The translations under genes and the position numbers were made by a program. Positions 25,292-32,925 of a stretch of 64,000 nucleotides of DNA are shown here, in pieces (position 1 is the first letter of the stretch; each line of letters begins with the position of its first letter). Below the pieces are notes generated by a model, which was not told the origin of the DNA, searched no databases, and worked only from the letters and a program-made list of their open reading frames with translations. Source of the stretch: an uncultured Pseudomonadota bacterium (GTDB lineage Bacteria > Pseudomonadota > Gammaproteobacteria > Burkholderiales > SG8-39); assembly GCA_903921325.1 (NCBI GenBank), contig CAIXPL010000001.1:248001-312000 (forward strand), written 5' to 3'.

Positions 25292-25334
25292 GAGTACCCC
25301 TCCTTGATGGGAATGTCCGTTGGACATGCAATGA

Positions 25335-25675
25335 TGGTGCGCCCGGCCGGAATCGAACCGGCATGACTTTCGTCGAGGGATTTTCATCCCACTTCGGCTT
25401 TCGCCGCCAATCGGGCAACGTGATTGCCCTATCGTTCGTGGTCTGGACTTTGCCTTGACCCACGCAAGCCTGGGGCAGTGATGCCGCCAATCTGCGCTTG
25501 GGGTCCCCGCCGTCAAGTCTCTGCACGTTCCCCTGTCGGGGCTTCGCTCAGCGTTGCCGCGCCCTCCAAGAAGGGCAGGGGGTTCGCTGAATTTGACGGG
25601 ATTCACGCCGGGACTTTCGCACCCGGGTGCTCAATCATTCAAGTCCCTTGCGTCTACCTATTTCGCCACGGGCGC
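25335..25675 (-). tRNA. tRNA-Leu(UAA) interrupted by a group I intron in the anticodon loop
   Basis: Read on the minus strand, exon 1 (25675-25641) is GCGCCCG acceptor, D-arm GCG...CGC and AGGGACTT; exon 2 (25384-25335) is AAAA, TCCCT, a variable arm, T-arm GCCGG-TTCGATT-CCGGC, CGGGCGC acceptor, discriminator A and an encoded CCA. Joined, the 85-nt tRNA has loop CU-UAA-AA, so the anticodon is UAA. All stems pair fully: acceptor 7 bp, anticodon AGGGA/TCCCT, T-arm 5 bp. The 256-nt insert lies between U34 and A35, exactly the cyanobacterial/plastid tRNA-Leu(UAA) intron site. Without intron removal the tRNA cannot work, so splicing is presumably efficient. Confidence 0.93.
25385..25640 (-). ncRNA. 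Self-splicing group I intron (IC3-like) within tRNA-Leu(UAA)
   Basis: 256 nt with no ORF. Core elements read on the minus strand: GTCAAATTCAGCGAAC (25597-25582, P/P3-P4 side), GGCAACGCTGAGC (25558-25546, Q side), GCAGAGACTTGACGGC (25524-25509, R/P7 region with the G-binding site) and GGCAAAGTCCAGACC (25454-25440, S). These are close to the core of the Azoarcus tRNA-Ile intron as I recall it (GUCAAAUUCGGCGAAA, GGCAACGCCGAGCC, GUAGAGACUAGACGGC, GGCAUAGUCCAGG). Exon 1 ends in U and the intron ends in G, as group I requires. GAG at 25632-25630 can pair with CUU to give the U.G splice-site wobble. GCACCCGGGTGC next to it can form P2. Confidence 0.92.
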
Positions 25676-25750
25676 ACTCGGGCGATTGTGGCATGATTCC
25701 AGGCATCCCACCATGCCTGACAATGCCCGCCTGCGGGCCGGAGAGCGACC

Positions 25751-26476
25751 GTGATTGAACTCTATTCCATGCCCACGCCGAACGGCCAGAAAGTCATGAT
25801 CATGCTCGAGGAACTGGGCCTTGAGTGGAAGCATATCGATGTGAACATTCGCACCGGCGATCAGTTCAGCGCCGAACACTTGAAGCGCTCACCGAACAAC
25901 AAGATTCCCGCCATCATCGACACCGACGGTCCTGGCGGTGCGCCCTACAGCATGATGGAATCCGGCGCGATCCTGATTTATCTGGCCGAGAAAACCCGGC
26001 GCTTCCTGCCTGTTGACCAGCGCAAGCGCTATGACACACTGCAATGGGTCATTTTCCAGATGGCTCACGTCGGCCCGATGTTTGGCCAGGCCAATCACTT
26101 CAACAACTACGCGAAGGATGGTGGCCTGCAATACGCCAAGGACCGCTACAACAACGAAGCGATCCGCCTGTACAAGGTGCTCGACAACCGGCTGCGCGAT
26201 TCACAGTGGATGGGCTGCGATGAGTACACCATCGCCGACATGGCCACCTATCCGTGGACCAAGATGCACAAGGACCGCGGCATCACCGCCGCCGAGTATC
26301 CGCATTTCATGCGCTGGTACGACGCGATGGAGGCTCGCCCCGCGGTGCAACGGAACAATGCGATGGCGACTGAGATTCGCGAACGGATGAATAAAGCGGC
26401 CGAAAGCAAGCCGCCGGTCAACATCTATGACACCAAGGACAATGCAGCGCGATTGGCGCAGGCCACATCGCGGTAG
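25751..26476 (+). CDS. yfcG: Nu-class glutathione transferase / disulfide reductase, YfcG-like
   Basis: 241 residues from a GTG preceded by GGAG. The N-terminal thioredoxin-fold domain starts IELYSMPTPNGQKVMIMLEE, very close to E. coli YfcG, with the Thr9 and Asn11 that replace the catalytic Tyr/Ser in the nu class. SPNNKIPAIID supplies the cis-Pro. The C-terminal helical domain includes FQMAHVGPMFGQANHF and YTIADMATYPW. Characterised relatives bind two glutathiones or GSSG and reduce disulfides rather than conjugate. The gene stands alone between two tRNA genes. Confidence 0.87.
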   Translation: MIELYSMPTPNGQKVMIMLEELGLEWKHIDVNIRTGDQFSAEHLKRSPNNKIPAIIDTDGPGGAPYSMMESGAILIYLAEKTRRFLPVDQRKRYDTLQWVIFQMAHVGPMFGQANHFNNYAKDGGLQYAKDRYNNEAIRLYKVLDNRLRDSQWMGCDEYTIADMATYPWTKMHKDRGITAAEYPHFMRWYDAMEARPAVQRNNAMATEIRERMNKAAESKPPVNIYDTKDNAARLAQATSR

Positions 26477-26503
26477 TGACTGCGCGGATTAGCCGTAATT
26501 GTC

Positions 26504-26532
26504 TTGACTGCGGTGCCCGTTCGACGTATAGT
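26504..26532 (+). promoter_or_regulatory. Promoter of the initiator tRNA gene
   Basis: TTGACT (26504-26509), a 17-nt spacer and TATAGT (26527-26532), each 5 of 6 to consensus. The predicted start of transcription falls about 8 nt before the mature tRNA 5' end. Confidence 0.75.
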
Positions 26533-26547
26533 CATAGATCACCCAGA

Positions 26548-26624
26548 CGCGGGGTGGAGCAGTCTGGCAGCTCGTCGGGCTCATAACCCGAAGGTCACAG
26601 GTTCAAATCCTGTCCCCGCAACCA
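26548..26624 (+). tRNA. Initiator tRNA-fMet(CAU)
   Basis: 77 nt including encoded CCA. The anticodon is CAU in loop CTCATAA. The three consecutive G-C pairs in the anticodon stem (GGG/CCC) and the C1-A72 mismatch at the top of the acceptor stem (CGCGGGG against CCCCGCA) are the two hallmarks of bacterial initiator tRNA, so this is not elongator Met or tRNA-Ile. T-arm ACAGG-TTCAAAT-CCTGT. Confidence 0.96.
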
Positions 26625-26631
26625 AATAAAT

Positions 26632-26659
26632 CAAGGGCCTGCATTCGTGCAGGCCCTTG
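26632..26659. terminator. Strong hairpin terminator after tRNA-fMet
   Basis: CAAGGGCCTGCA-TTCG-TGCAGGCCCTTG: a perfect 12-bp stem with a TTCG loop, 8 nt after the tRNA. The T-rich stretch on the minus-strand side (TTGATTTATTTGG when reversed) would also let it end the convergent iron-uptake operon. Confidence 0.85.
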
Positions 26660-26716
26660 TCGTTTGGGCGCGTGGTTGATCGCCTGGCGTATCCCACTCG
26701 CGCGCTTAATTTACCC

Positions 26717-27493
26717 TCAGAACTCGTATTCAGCCTGAAGGCGCAGAGTGTAATTGGGCGTGGCGTTCGTGGTGCCGACGAGTATTGCCGTATTCCAGGT
26801 AACTGCTTTCTTGATGCCCATTCGGACTTTGCCAAACAACGCAGGCCCGATCTTCAACTCGCGTTCCGAGGCCGCATTCCAGTGGTCCCAGCGTCCGAGG
26901 TTTCCAAAGGCTTGCGCGCCCCATTCGAGCTTCTGCGAATCGCGGTATTTGAGCTGCACCTGATAGTGCAACTCGGCCTCGAGCGATTCCGCGGCCTTGA
27001 TGTTCTTCTGCAGGAACACGTTGAAGTTGCCCTGAATCTTGCCCCATTCGGATTGAAACATCGGGCCATAGGTGAATTGATAGCCTTCGTCGCGGTTCTT
27101 GGGACGCTCGATTTCGAGCAGAAAGCCGGTATCGACCGGGTACTGGCCGGTCTCGGTCAATTGCACCCGGTTTTCCCACTCCCACGCGTCGAAGCCGTTG
27201 GATTCGCCCGGCGGCTTGGCGTATTTGGCATAGAGCTCGGTGAACCACCATGACGTGGGCGTAAAGCCAAAGCCGATTGAATTGGCCGACTCACTTCGAC
27301 CATCCCGGTTGTATTGCTGGCCCGATTTGAAGTCGATCTCGCGCTCGCCATATTCGACAATTGGCGTGCGCATGTAGTCATTCGGTTCAGCGTAGACCGG
27401 TGCTGCAGCCGACGCGGACAGCAATCCGGCGACCATTCCAAACCGGATGCTCCCATTGCTGATTGCCCAATGGCAGGTTGCCCTACCGCTCAT
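26717..27493 (-). CDS. Outer-membrane beta-barrel-like protein of the iron operon
   Basis: 258 residues. A signal peptide (SIRFGMVAGLLSASAAAPVYA) precedes a mature region made of alternating amphipathic strands: VEYGEREIDFKSG, SIGFGFTPTSWWFTELYAKY, WENRVQLTETGQYPVDTGFL, FNVFLQKNIKA, LHYQVQLKYR, and a last strand ending YTLRLQAEYEF. The terminal Phe is the usual outer-membrane signal. I do not recognise a named family. It is the third gene after a cupredoxin and an FTR1 permease on the same strand (74-nt gap), so a role in letting iron cross the outer membrane is a reasonable guess. The frame is open upstream to 27532; ATG 27493 better fits the signal peptide. Confidence 0.7.
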   Translation of the reverse strand: MSGRATCHWAISNGSIRFGMVAGLLSASAAAPVYAEPNDYMRTPIVEYGEREIDFKSGQQYNRDGRSESANSIGFGFTPTSWWFTELYAKYAKPPGESNGFDAWEWENRVQLTETGQYPVDTGFLLEIERPKNRDEGYQFTYGPMFQSEWGKIQGNFNVFLQKNIKAAESLEAELHYQVQLKYRDSQKLEWGAQAFGNLGRWDHWNAASERELKIGPALFGKVRMGIKKAVTWNTAILVGTTNATPNYTLRLQAEYEF

Positions 27494-27606
27494 TGGCTTA
27501 CGACCGCTTGTTCTATTGCACACGATCATCATCTACCTCATTGACCAGATTGCCGACGGATCCAAGGCGGCTGGTAACTTGCTTGGGTGTTCGGTCAGCA
27601 CGCTTG

Positions 27607-28446
27607 TCAAGCCGCCGAGAGCTCTGCGCTTCGACGACGACTCACGCGCGCCTTCAACTGACGGGCCGCGAGCCAGATCAGCAGGGTGGTTCCTGCAAAA
27701 AACGCCAGTTGCAGTTGACTTGGGCTCGCGTCGTAACCGATTACCCCGTGCAACACCATGCCAGGCACCGAATCGTTGGGCATCAGCGCAGAGATATCCC
27801 AAGCGGGATTGTCGAGCAGATCAAGCCAGCCCGCCTGGCTCATGGTCCGCGCCAATTGGCTTGCCAAACTGCCTGCGAGCAACAGCACCAGGACGTTGGT
27901 GACAGCGAACAAGCGGTGCGGGCTGACCTTGCCCAACCCCGCGTAGATGAGCCAGCCGACCGAGGCGCCGAGCGCCAGGCCGGCCGCAACGGTACCCGCC
28001 AGCATCAGCGGTCCCTCGGTGGTCCCCGAGACCAACCCAGCAACAAACAGCACGGTTTCCGCGCCTTCCCGAAGGACAGCAAGGCCGACTGCAATGGCCA
28101 GCGCCCAGAGCGTCTGTTCGCCGCGGGCGGCCGACTCGCCAACGTGTCGTGCATCCTTCGCCATGTCTGCGCTGTGTGCGCCGACCCAGATGCAATGCCA
28201 TGCAAGCATCGCAATTGCCACGCTCAGGATCACTACGCTCACCAGTTCCTGGCCAACGCCGTCGGCCCAGGCACTGATACGCCCCATGGCAGAGGCCATG
28301 ATGATGGAACCAAGGACGCCCGCGCTCGCACCGAGGGTCAACCAGCGAGTGCGATGAAAAATGCCCCTGGTCGAGGCGGCGATGATGCCGACAAAAAGCG
28401 CTGCTTCAAGCGTTTCCCGAAATACGATGAGCCCAATGCCAAACAC
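27607..28446 (-). CDS. ftrC: FTR1-family high-affinity iron permease
   Basis: 279 residues with about seven membrane spans. The two REXXE iron-translocation motifs of the FTR1/EfeU family are present: RETLE at residues 10-14 and REGAE near residue 126. It imports iron across the inner membrane, in known systems after oxidation of Fe2+ by a partner. The cupredoxin gene lies 11 nt upstream, matching the FtrB-FtrC pair of Bordetella-type FtrABCD systems. The P19-like FtrA and polyferredoxin FtrD are missing here. The gene symbol follows that analogy. Confidence 0.87.
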   Translation of the reverse strand: MFGIGLIVFRETLEAALFVGIIAASTRGIFHRTRWLTLGASAGVLGSIIMASAMGRISAWADGVGQELVSVVILSVAIAMLAWHCIWVGAHSADMAKDARHVGESAARGEQTLWALAIAVGLAVLREGAETVLFVAGLVSGTTEGPLMLAGTVAAGLALGASVGWLIYAGLGKVSPHRLFAVTNVLVLLLAGSLASQLARTMSQAGWLDLLDNPAWDISALMPNDSVPGMVLHGVIGYDASPSQLQLAFFAGTTLLIWLAARQLKARVSRRRSAELSAA

Positions 28447-28457
28447 GTCTGTCTCTC

Positions 28458-28808
28458 TTATTCCGCGACCAACACGCCCTTGGCGGTCGCAGGATTGAAA
28501 TCACCGAAAAAGTCATATCGACCGGGTTTCAATGGCCCCACGAATATGACCACTTTGCCACCAGGGGGAATGAGTTTTTCCCGGTTGAGGGAATGGCTTT
28601 CGAATTCCTCCGGCGTGCTGTCCTGATTGTGGACATTGAGCTTAACCCTCTGGTTGGCCGGGACTTTGATCTCAGTCGGATCGAATTGATGTTCCTTGAT
28701 GACAAGGGATACTTCGGGGTCGGCCGCCTGGACGACGCCACCCGCCATGAGACAACCTGCCGCGATCACAACGGCCGTGATGGCCTTTCTCTTGGAGCTC
28801 GAATTCAT
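28458..28808 (-). CDS. ftrB: Periplasmic cupredoxin-like iron uptake protein (FtrB/EfeO cupredoxin type)
   Basis: 116 residues. Signal peptide AVVIAAGCLMAGGVVQAA, then a small cupredoxin domain: VSLVIKEHQFDPTEIKVPAN, the conserved EFESHSLNREKLIPPGGK and PGRYDFFGDFNP. The classical type-I copper Cys is absent, as in FtrB-like proteins, where the domain is thought to handle Fe2+ oxidation or Cu. It is the first gene of the iron operon and lies just downstream of a Fur box. Confidence 0.83.
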   Translation of the reverse strand: MNSSSKRKAITAVVIAAGCLMAGGVVQAADPEVSLVIKEHQFDPTEIKVPANQRVKLNVHNQDSTPEEFESHSLNREKLIPPGGKVVIFVGPLKPGRYDFFGDFNPATAKGVLVAE

Positions 28809-28851
28809 TCCCCCTCCGGGATTTCGCGGTTGCTTGAACCTATGCAGTAAT

Positions 28852-28870
28852 GATAATGAGAATCATTCGT
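28852..28870 (-). promoter_or_regulatory. Fur box for the iron-uptake operon
   Basis: GATAATGAGAATCATTCGT matches the 19-bp Fur consensus GATAATGATAATCATTATC at 15 positions, including the whole central inverted repeat. It sits 44 nt upstream of the cupredoxin start, where Fur-Fe2+ would repress. The match and the gene content support each other. Confidence 0.8.
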
Positions 28871-29094
28871 ATCTGCAAGCGCTTACTGGGAATAGGGCCA
28901 TGGACCCGCCAGCCACCGGCAACACGTGATCAACCAAAACCACCCCGCTACGCATCCTTTACCCCGCAGGGGAGCGCAAAATCGATCGAATAAGGCTGCG
29001 AACTTGCGCGTCGCGCCTCCTTCCCGGAAAGGACCGGGCAGGACAGGGTGGTTCTGTAGAATCAGAGTTCACTCACCATAGCGGGGGCCTTGCG

Positions 29095-29409
29095 ATGCTC
29101 TACATCATTTACCAGGAAGACACCGAGGGCAGCGCGGCGATCCGTGCCCAGCACAAGGCTGCCCATTTCGCCTATCTGGAAGCGCACCGGGACATTCTCG
29201 TACTTGGTGGTGCGCTGCTTGCTGACGTGGGCGATGCGCGGATTGGCAGCGTGCTGATCCTGAATGTCCCCAATCGCGCCGCGGCCGAGGCCTTCTCAGC
29301 CAAGGAGCCGCTACGTTGTGCCGGCACATTTCGCTCGGTCAAAATTACCCGGATGCGTCGCGGTCAATGGAACCCAGCCGCCGCGCCGGCCACTGCCGAG
29401 GGGAATTGA
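29095..29409 (+). CDS. YciI-family protein
   Basis: 104 residues. It begins MLYIIYQEDTEGSAAIRAQH and continues RAQHKAAHFAYLEAHRDIL, GGALLADVGDARIGSVLILN and AAEAFSAKEPL, all typical of YCII-related domain proteins with the His in HxxY/F. Family members are small dimeric proteins of unclear chemistry; one branch has dehalogenase-like activity. Its 3' end overlaps the pgl frame, and the next genes are pentose-phosphate genes, but no functional link is known. Confidence 0.82.
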   Translation: MLYIIYQEDTEGSAAIRAQHKAAHFAYLEAHRDILVLGGALLADVGDARIGSVLILNVPNRAAAEAFSAKEPLRCAGTFRSVKITRMRRGQWNPAAAPATAEGN

Positions 29410-30149
29410 ACGCTACCGAATCGTGCCGCTGGCATGGGCTCGCCGATGAATCGGCACTGCGACAAACGGCCGTAGCGACGATACTTGCAGGCGCCGCCCT
29501 GGCCATTCAGGAGCGAGCCGAATTTCACCTGGTACTCGCCGGGGGAAATACGCCTCGTGGCATCTATCGCGAGCTGCGCGAAGCACCTGTCGATTGGTCT
29601 GCCTGGCATATCTATTACGGTGACGAGCGCTGCCTGCCTCCCGATGACACCGCGCGCAATTCGCGCATGGCCGCCGAGGCCTGGCTCGATCACGTGCGCA
29701 TACCCATCGAGCAACGGCATGTCATCGCCGCAGAAATGGGTGCCACGCAGGCGGCCCATGGCTACGCTGAGACACTGCGTTCGGTTGGCGAGTTTGATGT
29801 GGTCCTGCTTGGACTGGGCGAAGATGGTCATACGGCAAGCCTCTTTCCGTATCATGAATGGGGCGCATCGCCAGGCTCGCCGGACACGCTGGCCGTGTTC
29901 GACGCGCCGCCCCCGGCACCGCAGCGGGTGACATTGAGTGCGGCCCGCCTGAGCCGTGCCCGACAAGTGCTTTTTCTGGTGAGCGGTGAATCCAAACGCA
30001 GGGCCGTCAACTCCTGGCGCAACGGCGACGACATTCCAGCTGTGGCGATCAGACCACCGGCCGGGGTTGATGTGCTGGTGGAGCGCGCGTTGCTGGCACC
30101 TTCAAACGGAGTCGTGAGTCAGCCACCGTACAGACCCACCGAGTCATAA
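29367..30149 (+). CDS. pgl: 6-phosphogluconolactonase
   Basis: 260 residues from ATG 29367. It hydrolyses 6-phosphogluconolactone in the oxidative pentose phosphate pathway. Motifs: FHLVLAGGNTPRGIYRELR (sugar-phosphate binding, NagB-like fold), IYYGDERCLPPDDTARNSRM with the DER signature, and VVLLGLGEDGHTASLFP. The start is uncertain. ATG 29367 lies inside the YciI gene; a TTG at 29406 that overlaps the YciI stop (TTGA) and follows GAGGGG closely would remove 13 residues that look unconserved. Next genes are gnd and zwf, completing the oxidative branch. Confidence 0.9.
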   Translation: MEPSRRAGHCRGELNATESCRWHGLADESALRQTAVATILAGAALAIQERAEFHLVLAGGNTPRGIYRELREAPVDWSAWHIYYGDERCLPPDDTARNSRMAAEAWLDHVRIPIEQRHVIAAEMGATQAAHGYAETLRSVGEFDVVLLGLGEDGHTASLFPYHEWGASPGSPDTLAVFDAPPPAPQRVTLSAARLSRARQVLFLVSGESKRRAVNSWRNGDDIPAVAIRPPAGVDVLVERALLAPSNGVVSQPPYRPTES

Positions 30150-30268
30150 CATCCACTCTCGGGTTCGCGGTGCGAACATGCCGGGGGATTCAGTCCTCCC
30201 TGCTCGGTCAACGCCTTGTCAGTACGCCCGGCACGGTACCGGTGCCCGCTTCGTTAAGGAGACTCAAG

Positions 30269-31288
30269 ATGCAGCTTGGCATGATCGGATTGGGGCGCAT
30301 GGGCGCAAGTCTGGTGCGCCGCTTAGCCAAGGCCGGGCACACATGCGTGGTCTACGATGTCAATCCGGCGGCCGTTGATAGGGCGCTCGGGGAGGGCATT
30401 GAGGGCAGCCACTCGATGAATGAACTGGCTGCAAAGCTCGTTCGTCCGCGCGCGATCTGGCTGATGGTTCCTGCCGGCGTCACCGGCAAGACCGTCGAGG
30501 ACCTGGCCGCTCAGCTTGACTCCGGTGACATCATCATTGACGGTGGCAACACGTACTACCGCGACGATGTCCTGCGCGCGAACGGGCTCAAGGAAAAGGG
30601 GATCCATTACGTCGATTGCGGGACAAGTGGTGGGGTGTTCGGACTGGATCGTGGTTACTGCTTGATGATTGGGGGTGAGGCAACTGTCGTTCAGCACCTC
30701 GATCCGATTTTCAGGAGCATCGCCCCGGGGTTGGAGGCCGCGCCTCGTACACCCGGCAAGACCGGGGCGGCGAGCCCAGGCGAGCAGGGGTACCTGCATT
30801 GCGGCCCAAGTGGTGCAGGCCACTTCGTCAAAATGGTCCACAACGGAATTGAATATGGCTTGATGGCCGCTTATGCCGAAGGACTGAACGTTCTGCGCAA
30901 TGCCAACGTCGGAAAGCGTTCGCACGACATCGACGCCGAAACTGCGCCGCTCAAAGACACCGAGTATTACCAATACGATCTGGATCTCGCGCAGATCACT
31001 GAACTGTGGCGTCGTGGCAGTGTCATTGGCTCCTGGTTGCTGGATCTGACGGCCACGGCGCTGGATGCGAACCCTGATCTGGAGAACTTTGCCGGACACG
31101 TGTCAGATTCCGGCGAAGGGCGCTGGACGATTGCCGCAGCCATTGATGAAGCAGTGCCGGTTCCCGTGCTGAGCGCAGCGCTCTTTGAGCGTTTCAGTTC
31201 GCGCGGCGGCGGAGATTTCGCCAACCGGGTGTTGTCCGCACTGCGCAAGGAATTTGGCGGGCATGACGAGAAGCATGGACGTCACTGA
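30269..31288 (+). CDS. gnd: 6-phosphogluconate dehydrogenase, decarboxylating, short (GndA-like) type
   Basis: 339 residues, the shorter form found in many bacteria. N-terminal Rossmann domain [29 protein letters not shown]-like cofactor loop ([14 protein letters not shown]), [10 protein letters not shown], then [20 protein letters not shown] with the catalytic Lys and His-Asn pair. It yields ribulose 5-phosphate and a reduced nicotinamide. The AAGGAGA ribosome site before ATG 30269 fixes the start. It overlaps zwf by 26 nt. Confidence 0.93.
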   Translation: MQLGMIGLGRMGASLVRRLAKAGHTCVVYDVNPAAVDRALGEGIEGSHSMNELAAKLVRPRAIWLMVPAGVTGKTVEDLAAQLDSGDIIIDGGNTYYRDDVLRANGLKEKGIHYVDCGTSGGVFGLDRGYCLMIGGEATVVQHLDPIFRSIAPGLEAAPRTPGKTGAASPGEQGYLHCGPSGAGHFVKMVHNGIEYGLMAAYAEGLNVLRNANVGKRSHDIDAETAPLKDTEYYQYDLDLAQITELWRRGSVIGSWLLDLTATALDANPDLENFAGHVSDSGEGRWTIAAAIDEAVPVPVLSAALFERFSSRGGGDFANRVLSALRKEFGGHDEKHGRH

Positions 31289-32720
31289 CAAACAGGCAGC
31301 GGCCGACGGTTCGCACGGTCACGGCGTCCCGTCAGATGCCCTGGTGCTGTTCGGTGTCACGGGCGATCTCGCGCGCAAGAAGATTTTTCCGTCTCTCTAT
31401 GCACTGGCAAAGCGTGGCAAGCTTGATGTTCCGGTGATCGGCGTCGCGTCGTCGCAGTGGAGCCTTGCGCAGATGCGCAAGCATGTCGAGGAGGGCGTCA
31501 AAGCCTCCTGCGCCGGAAAGATCGATGACCGCCCGGCCCTCAGGCACCTGCTGTCTTTGCTGCGCTACGTTACCGGGAACTACAATGATCCGGCGACCTT
31601 CCTGGCACTCAAAGAGGCGCTGCGAGAGGTCCGCCGCCCGGCGTATTACCTTGCCATTCCACCGCAGCTGTTTGCCACAGTCATCAGGGGGATTGCCGCG
31701 GCTGGAATCGCGGAACAGGCGAGAGTGATTGTTGAGAAGCCATTTGGGCGAGACCTCGCTTCGGCACGCGAACTGAATGCGATCGCCCGTTCCGTGTTTC
31801 CGGAGGACTCAATCTTCCGCATTGATCACTTCCTCGCCAAGGAAGCGATCATGAATATTCTGTATTTTCGCTTCGCCAATTCATTCCTCGAACCGATCTG
31901 GAACCGCAACTACGTGGCGAGCGTGCAGATCACGCTGTCGGAGGATTTTGGCGTTGACGGTCGTGGCGCGTTCTATGAAACGACCGGATGTCTGCGCGAC
32001 GTCATCCAGAATCATTTGTTCCAGATCGTCGCGTTGCTTGCGATGGAGCCGCCCACCTATCAGGGCTTTGGCGCAGTCCACGGCGAGACAGCCAGCGTGT
32101 TTCAGGCGATGCGTCCGGTGAAGGCCGAAGACGTGGTGTGGGGGCAGTACGCGGGCTATCGCAGGGAGCACGGCGTGGCACGGCATTCAGAGGTGGAGAC
32201 GTATTGTGCCTTGCGGCTGTTCATCGACTCATGGCGGTGGGAAGGCGTGCCGTGGTACTTGCGCTCCGGCAAGTTTCTTGCCGCAACCGCCGCCGAGGTG
32301 ATCGTCCAGCTCAAACCGCCGCCACAGCGCTTGTTTGCTGATGCGGCGCGCGCCACCAGTCAGGCCAATTATCTGCGCTTTCGTCTTTCACCCAATTCCG
32401 CGGTCGCACTGGCCGCTCGGGTCAAGCGGGCGGGCAAGGAGTTTGTGGGAGACCAGCGCGAGCTCTACCTGATCGATCAGCACCCGGGTGAAGAAGCGCC
32501 TTATGAGCGGCTGTTAGGCGATGCCATGGCCGGCGATGGCGCTCTGTTCACCCGTGAGGACGCGCTGGAGGCGGCATGGGCGGTCGTTGACCCGGTCCTG
32601 GACAAGCGCCAGCCGCTTCACCGGTACCAGCGCAATAGCTGGGGGCCGAGGGCAGCTGACACGCTCATTGCGGCCGACGGCTGTTGGCACAACCCCGATG
32701 TTTCGAGTGGACAGAGGTGA
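31263..32720 (+). CDS. zwf: Glucose-6-phosphate 1-dehydrogenase
   Basis: 485 residues. [20 protein letters not shown] carries the GxxGDLA cofactor loop, [18 protein letters not shown] follows, and [16 protein letters not shown] is the substrate and catalytic motif (RIDHYLGKE in most species). Length and C-terminal region are ordinary. ATG 31263 lies within the gnd coding end; a second ATG at 31275 is equally possible. No edd, eda or glk gene is nearby, so this locus serves NADPH and pentose formation rather than a visible Entner-Doudoroff operon. Confidence 0.93.
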   Translation: MTRSMDVTDKQAAADGSHGHGVPSDALVLFGVTGDLARKKIFPSLYALAKRGKLDVPVIGVASSQWSLAQMRKHVEEGVKASCAGKIDDRPALRHLLSLLRYVTGNYNDPATFLALKEALREVRRPAYYLAIPPQLFATVIRGIAAAGIAEQARVIVEKPFGRDLASARELNAIARSVFPEDSIFRIDHFLAKEAIMNILYFRFANSFLEPIWNRNYVASVQITLSEDFGVDGRGAFYETTGCLRDVIQNHLFQIVALLAMEPPTYQGFGAVHGETASVFQAMRPVKAEDVVWGQYAGYRREHGVARHSEVETYCALRLFIDSWRWEGVPWYLRSGKFLAATAAEVIVQLKPPPQRLFADAARATSQANYLRFRLSPNSAVALAARVKRAGKEFVGDQRELYLIDQHPGEEAPYERLLGDAMAGDGALFTREDALEAAWAVVDPVLDKRQPLHRYQRNSWGPRAADTLIAADGCWHNPDVSSGQR

Positions 32721-32829
32721 TTGGCCTCGAGGGTGTTCAGGATCGTTGCTGCCTGAAGTCCCTGACTACCGATATACAATTTAACATAATATACATTATG
32801 CGCAGTCTGATTGTAGCTGCTAGATAAGA
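32721..32829. other. AT-rich spacer with a short inverted repeat
   Basis: Between zwf and the repeat block. Around 32770-32800 the base composition drops sharply, and CATAAT-ATAC-ATTATG (32785-32800) is a perfect 6-bp inverted repeat. It is unlike the GC-rich surroundings and may mark foreign DNA or a terminator region for zwf and cheB, which converge here. A 62-codon minus-strand frame over this region and the repeats lacks any family resemblance. Confidence 0.4.
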
Positions 32830-32916
32830 ATGTCCGCTTCCAGCCAAGAAGAAATGTCTGGTTTCAGCTAGGTTCAAATGTCTCGTTTCCGCTCGGTTCA
32901 AATGTCTGGTTTTAGC
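32830..32916. repeat. Four imperfect direct repeats with exact 24-nt period
   Basis: Cores ATGTCCGCTTCCAGC (32830), ATGTCTGGTTTCAGC (32854), ATGTCTCGTTTCCGC (32878) and ATGTCTGGTTTTAGC (32902) start exactly 24 nt apart, with partly conserved linkers (GGTTCA twice). The last copy ends 9 nt before the cheB stop. Such spaced repeats resemble transposase-binding arrays at ends of IS21-type elements, but no transposase or opposite end is seen. Confidence 0.7.
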
Positions 32917-32925
32917 TAACGACAC

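Noticed and set aside
25424-25696. 90-codon ORF inside the tRNA-Leu intron region, considered as a homing endonuclease
   Set aside because: It is on the opposite strand, extends beyond the intron, and lacks LAGLIDADG, GIY-YIG or HNH motifs. The intron is too short for an endonuclease.
27447-28626. 387-codon plus-strand open frame
   Set aside because: Runs antisense through the FTR1 permease and cupredoxin genes, which carry the REXXE motifs.
32737-32925. 62-codon minus-strand ORF with repeated RHLN/ETRH peptides
   Set aside because: The peptide repeats only reflect the 24-nt DNA repeats; no ribosome site or family resemblance supports translation.
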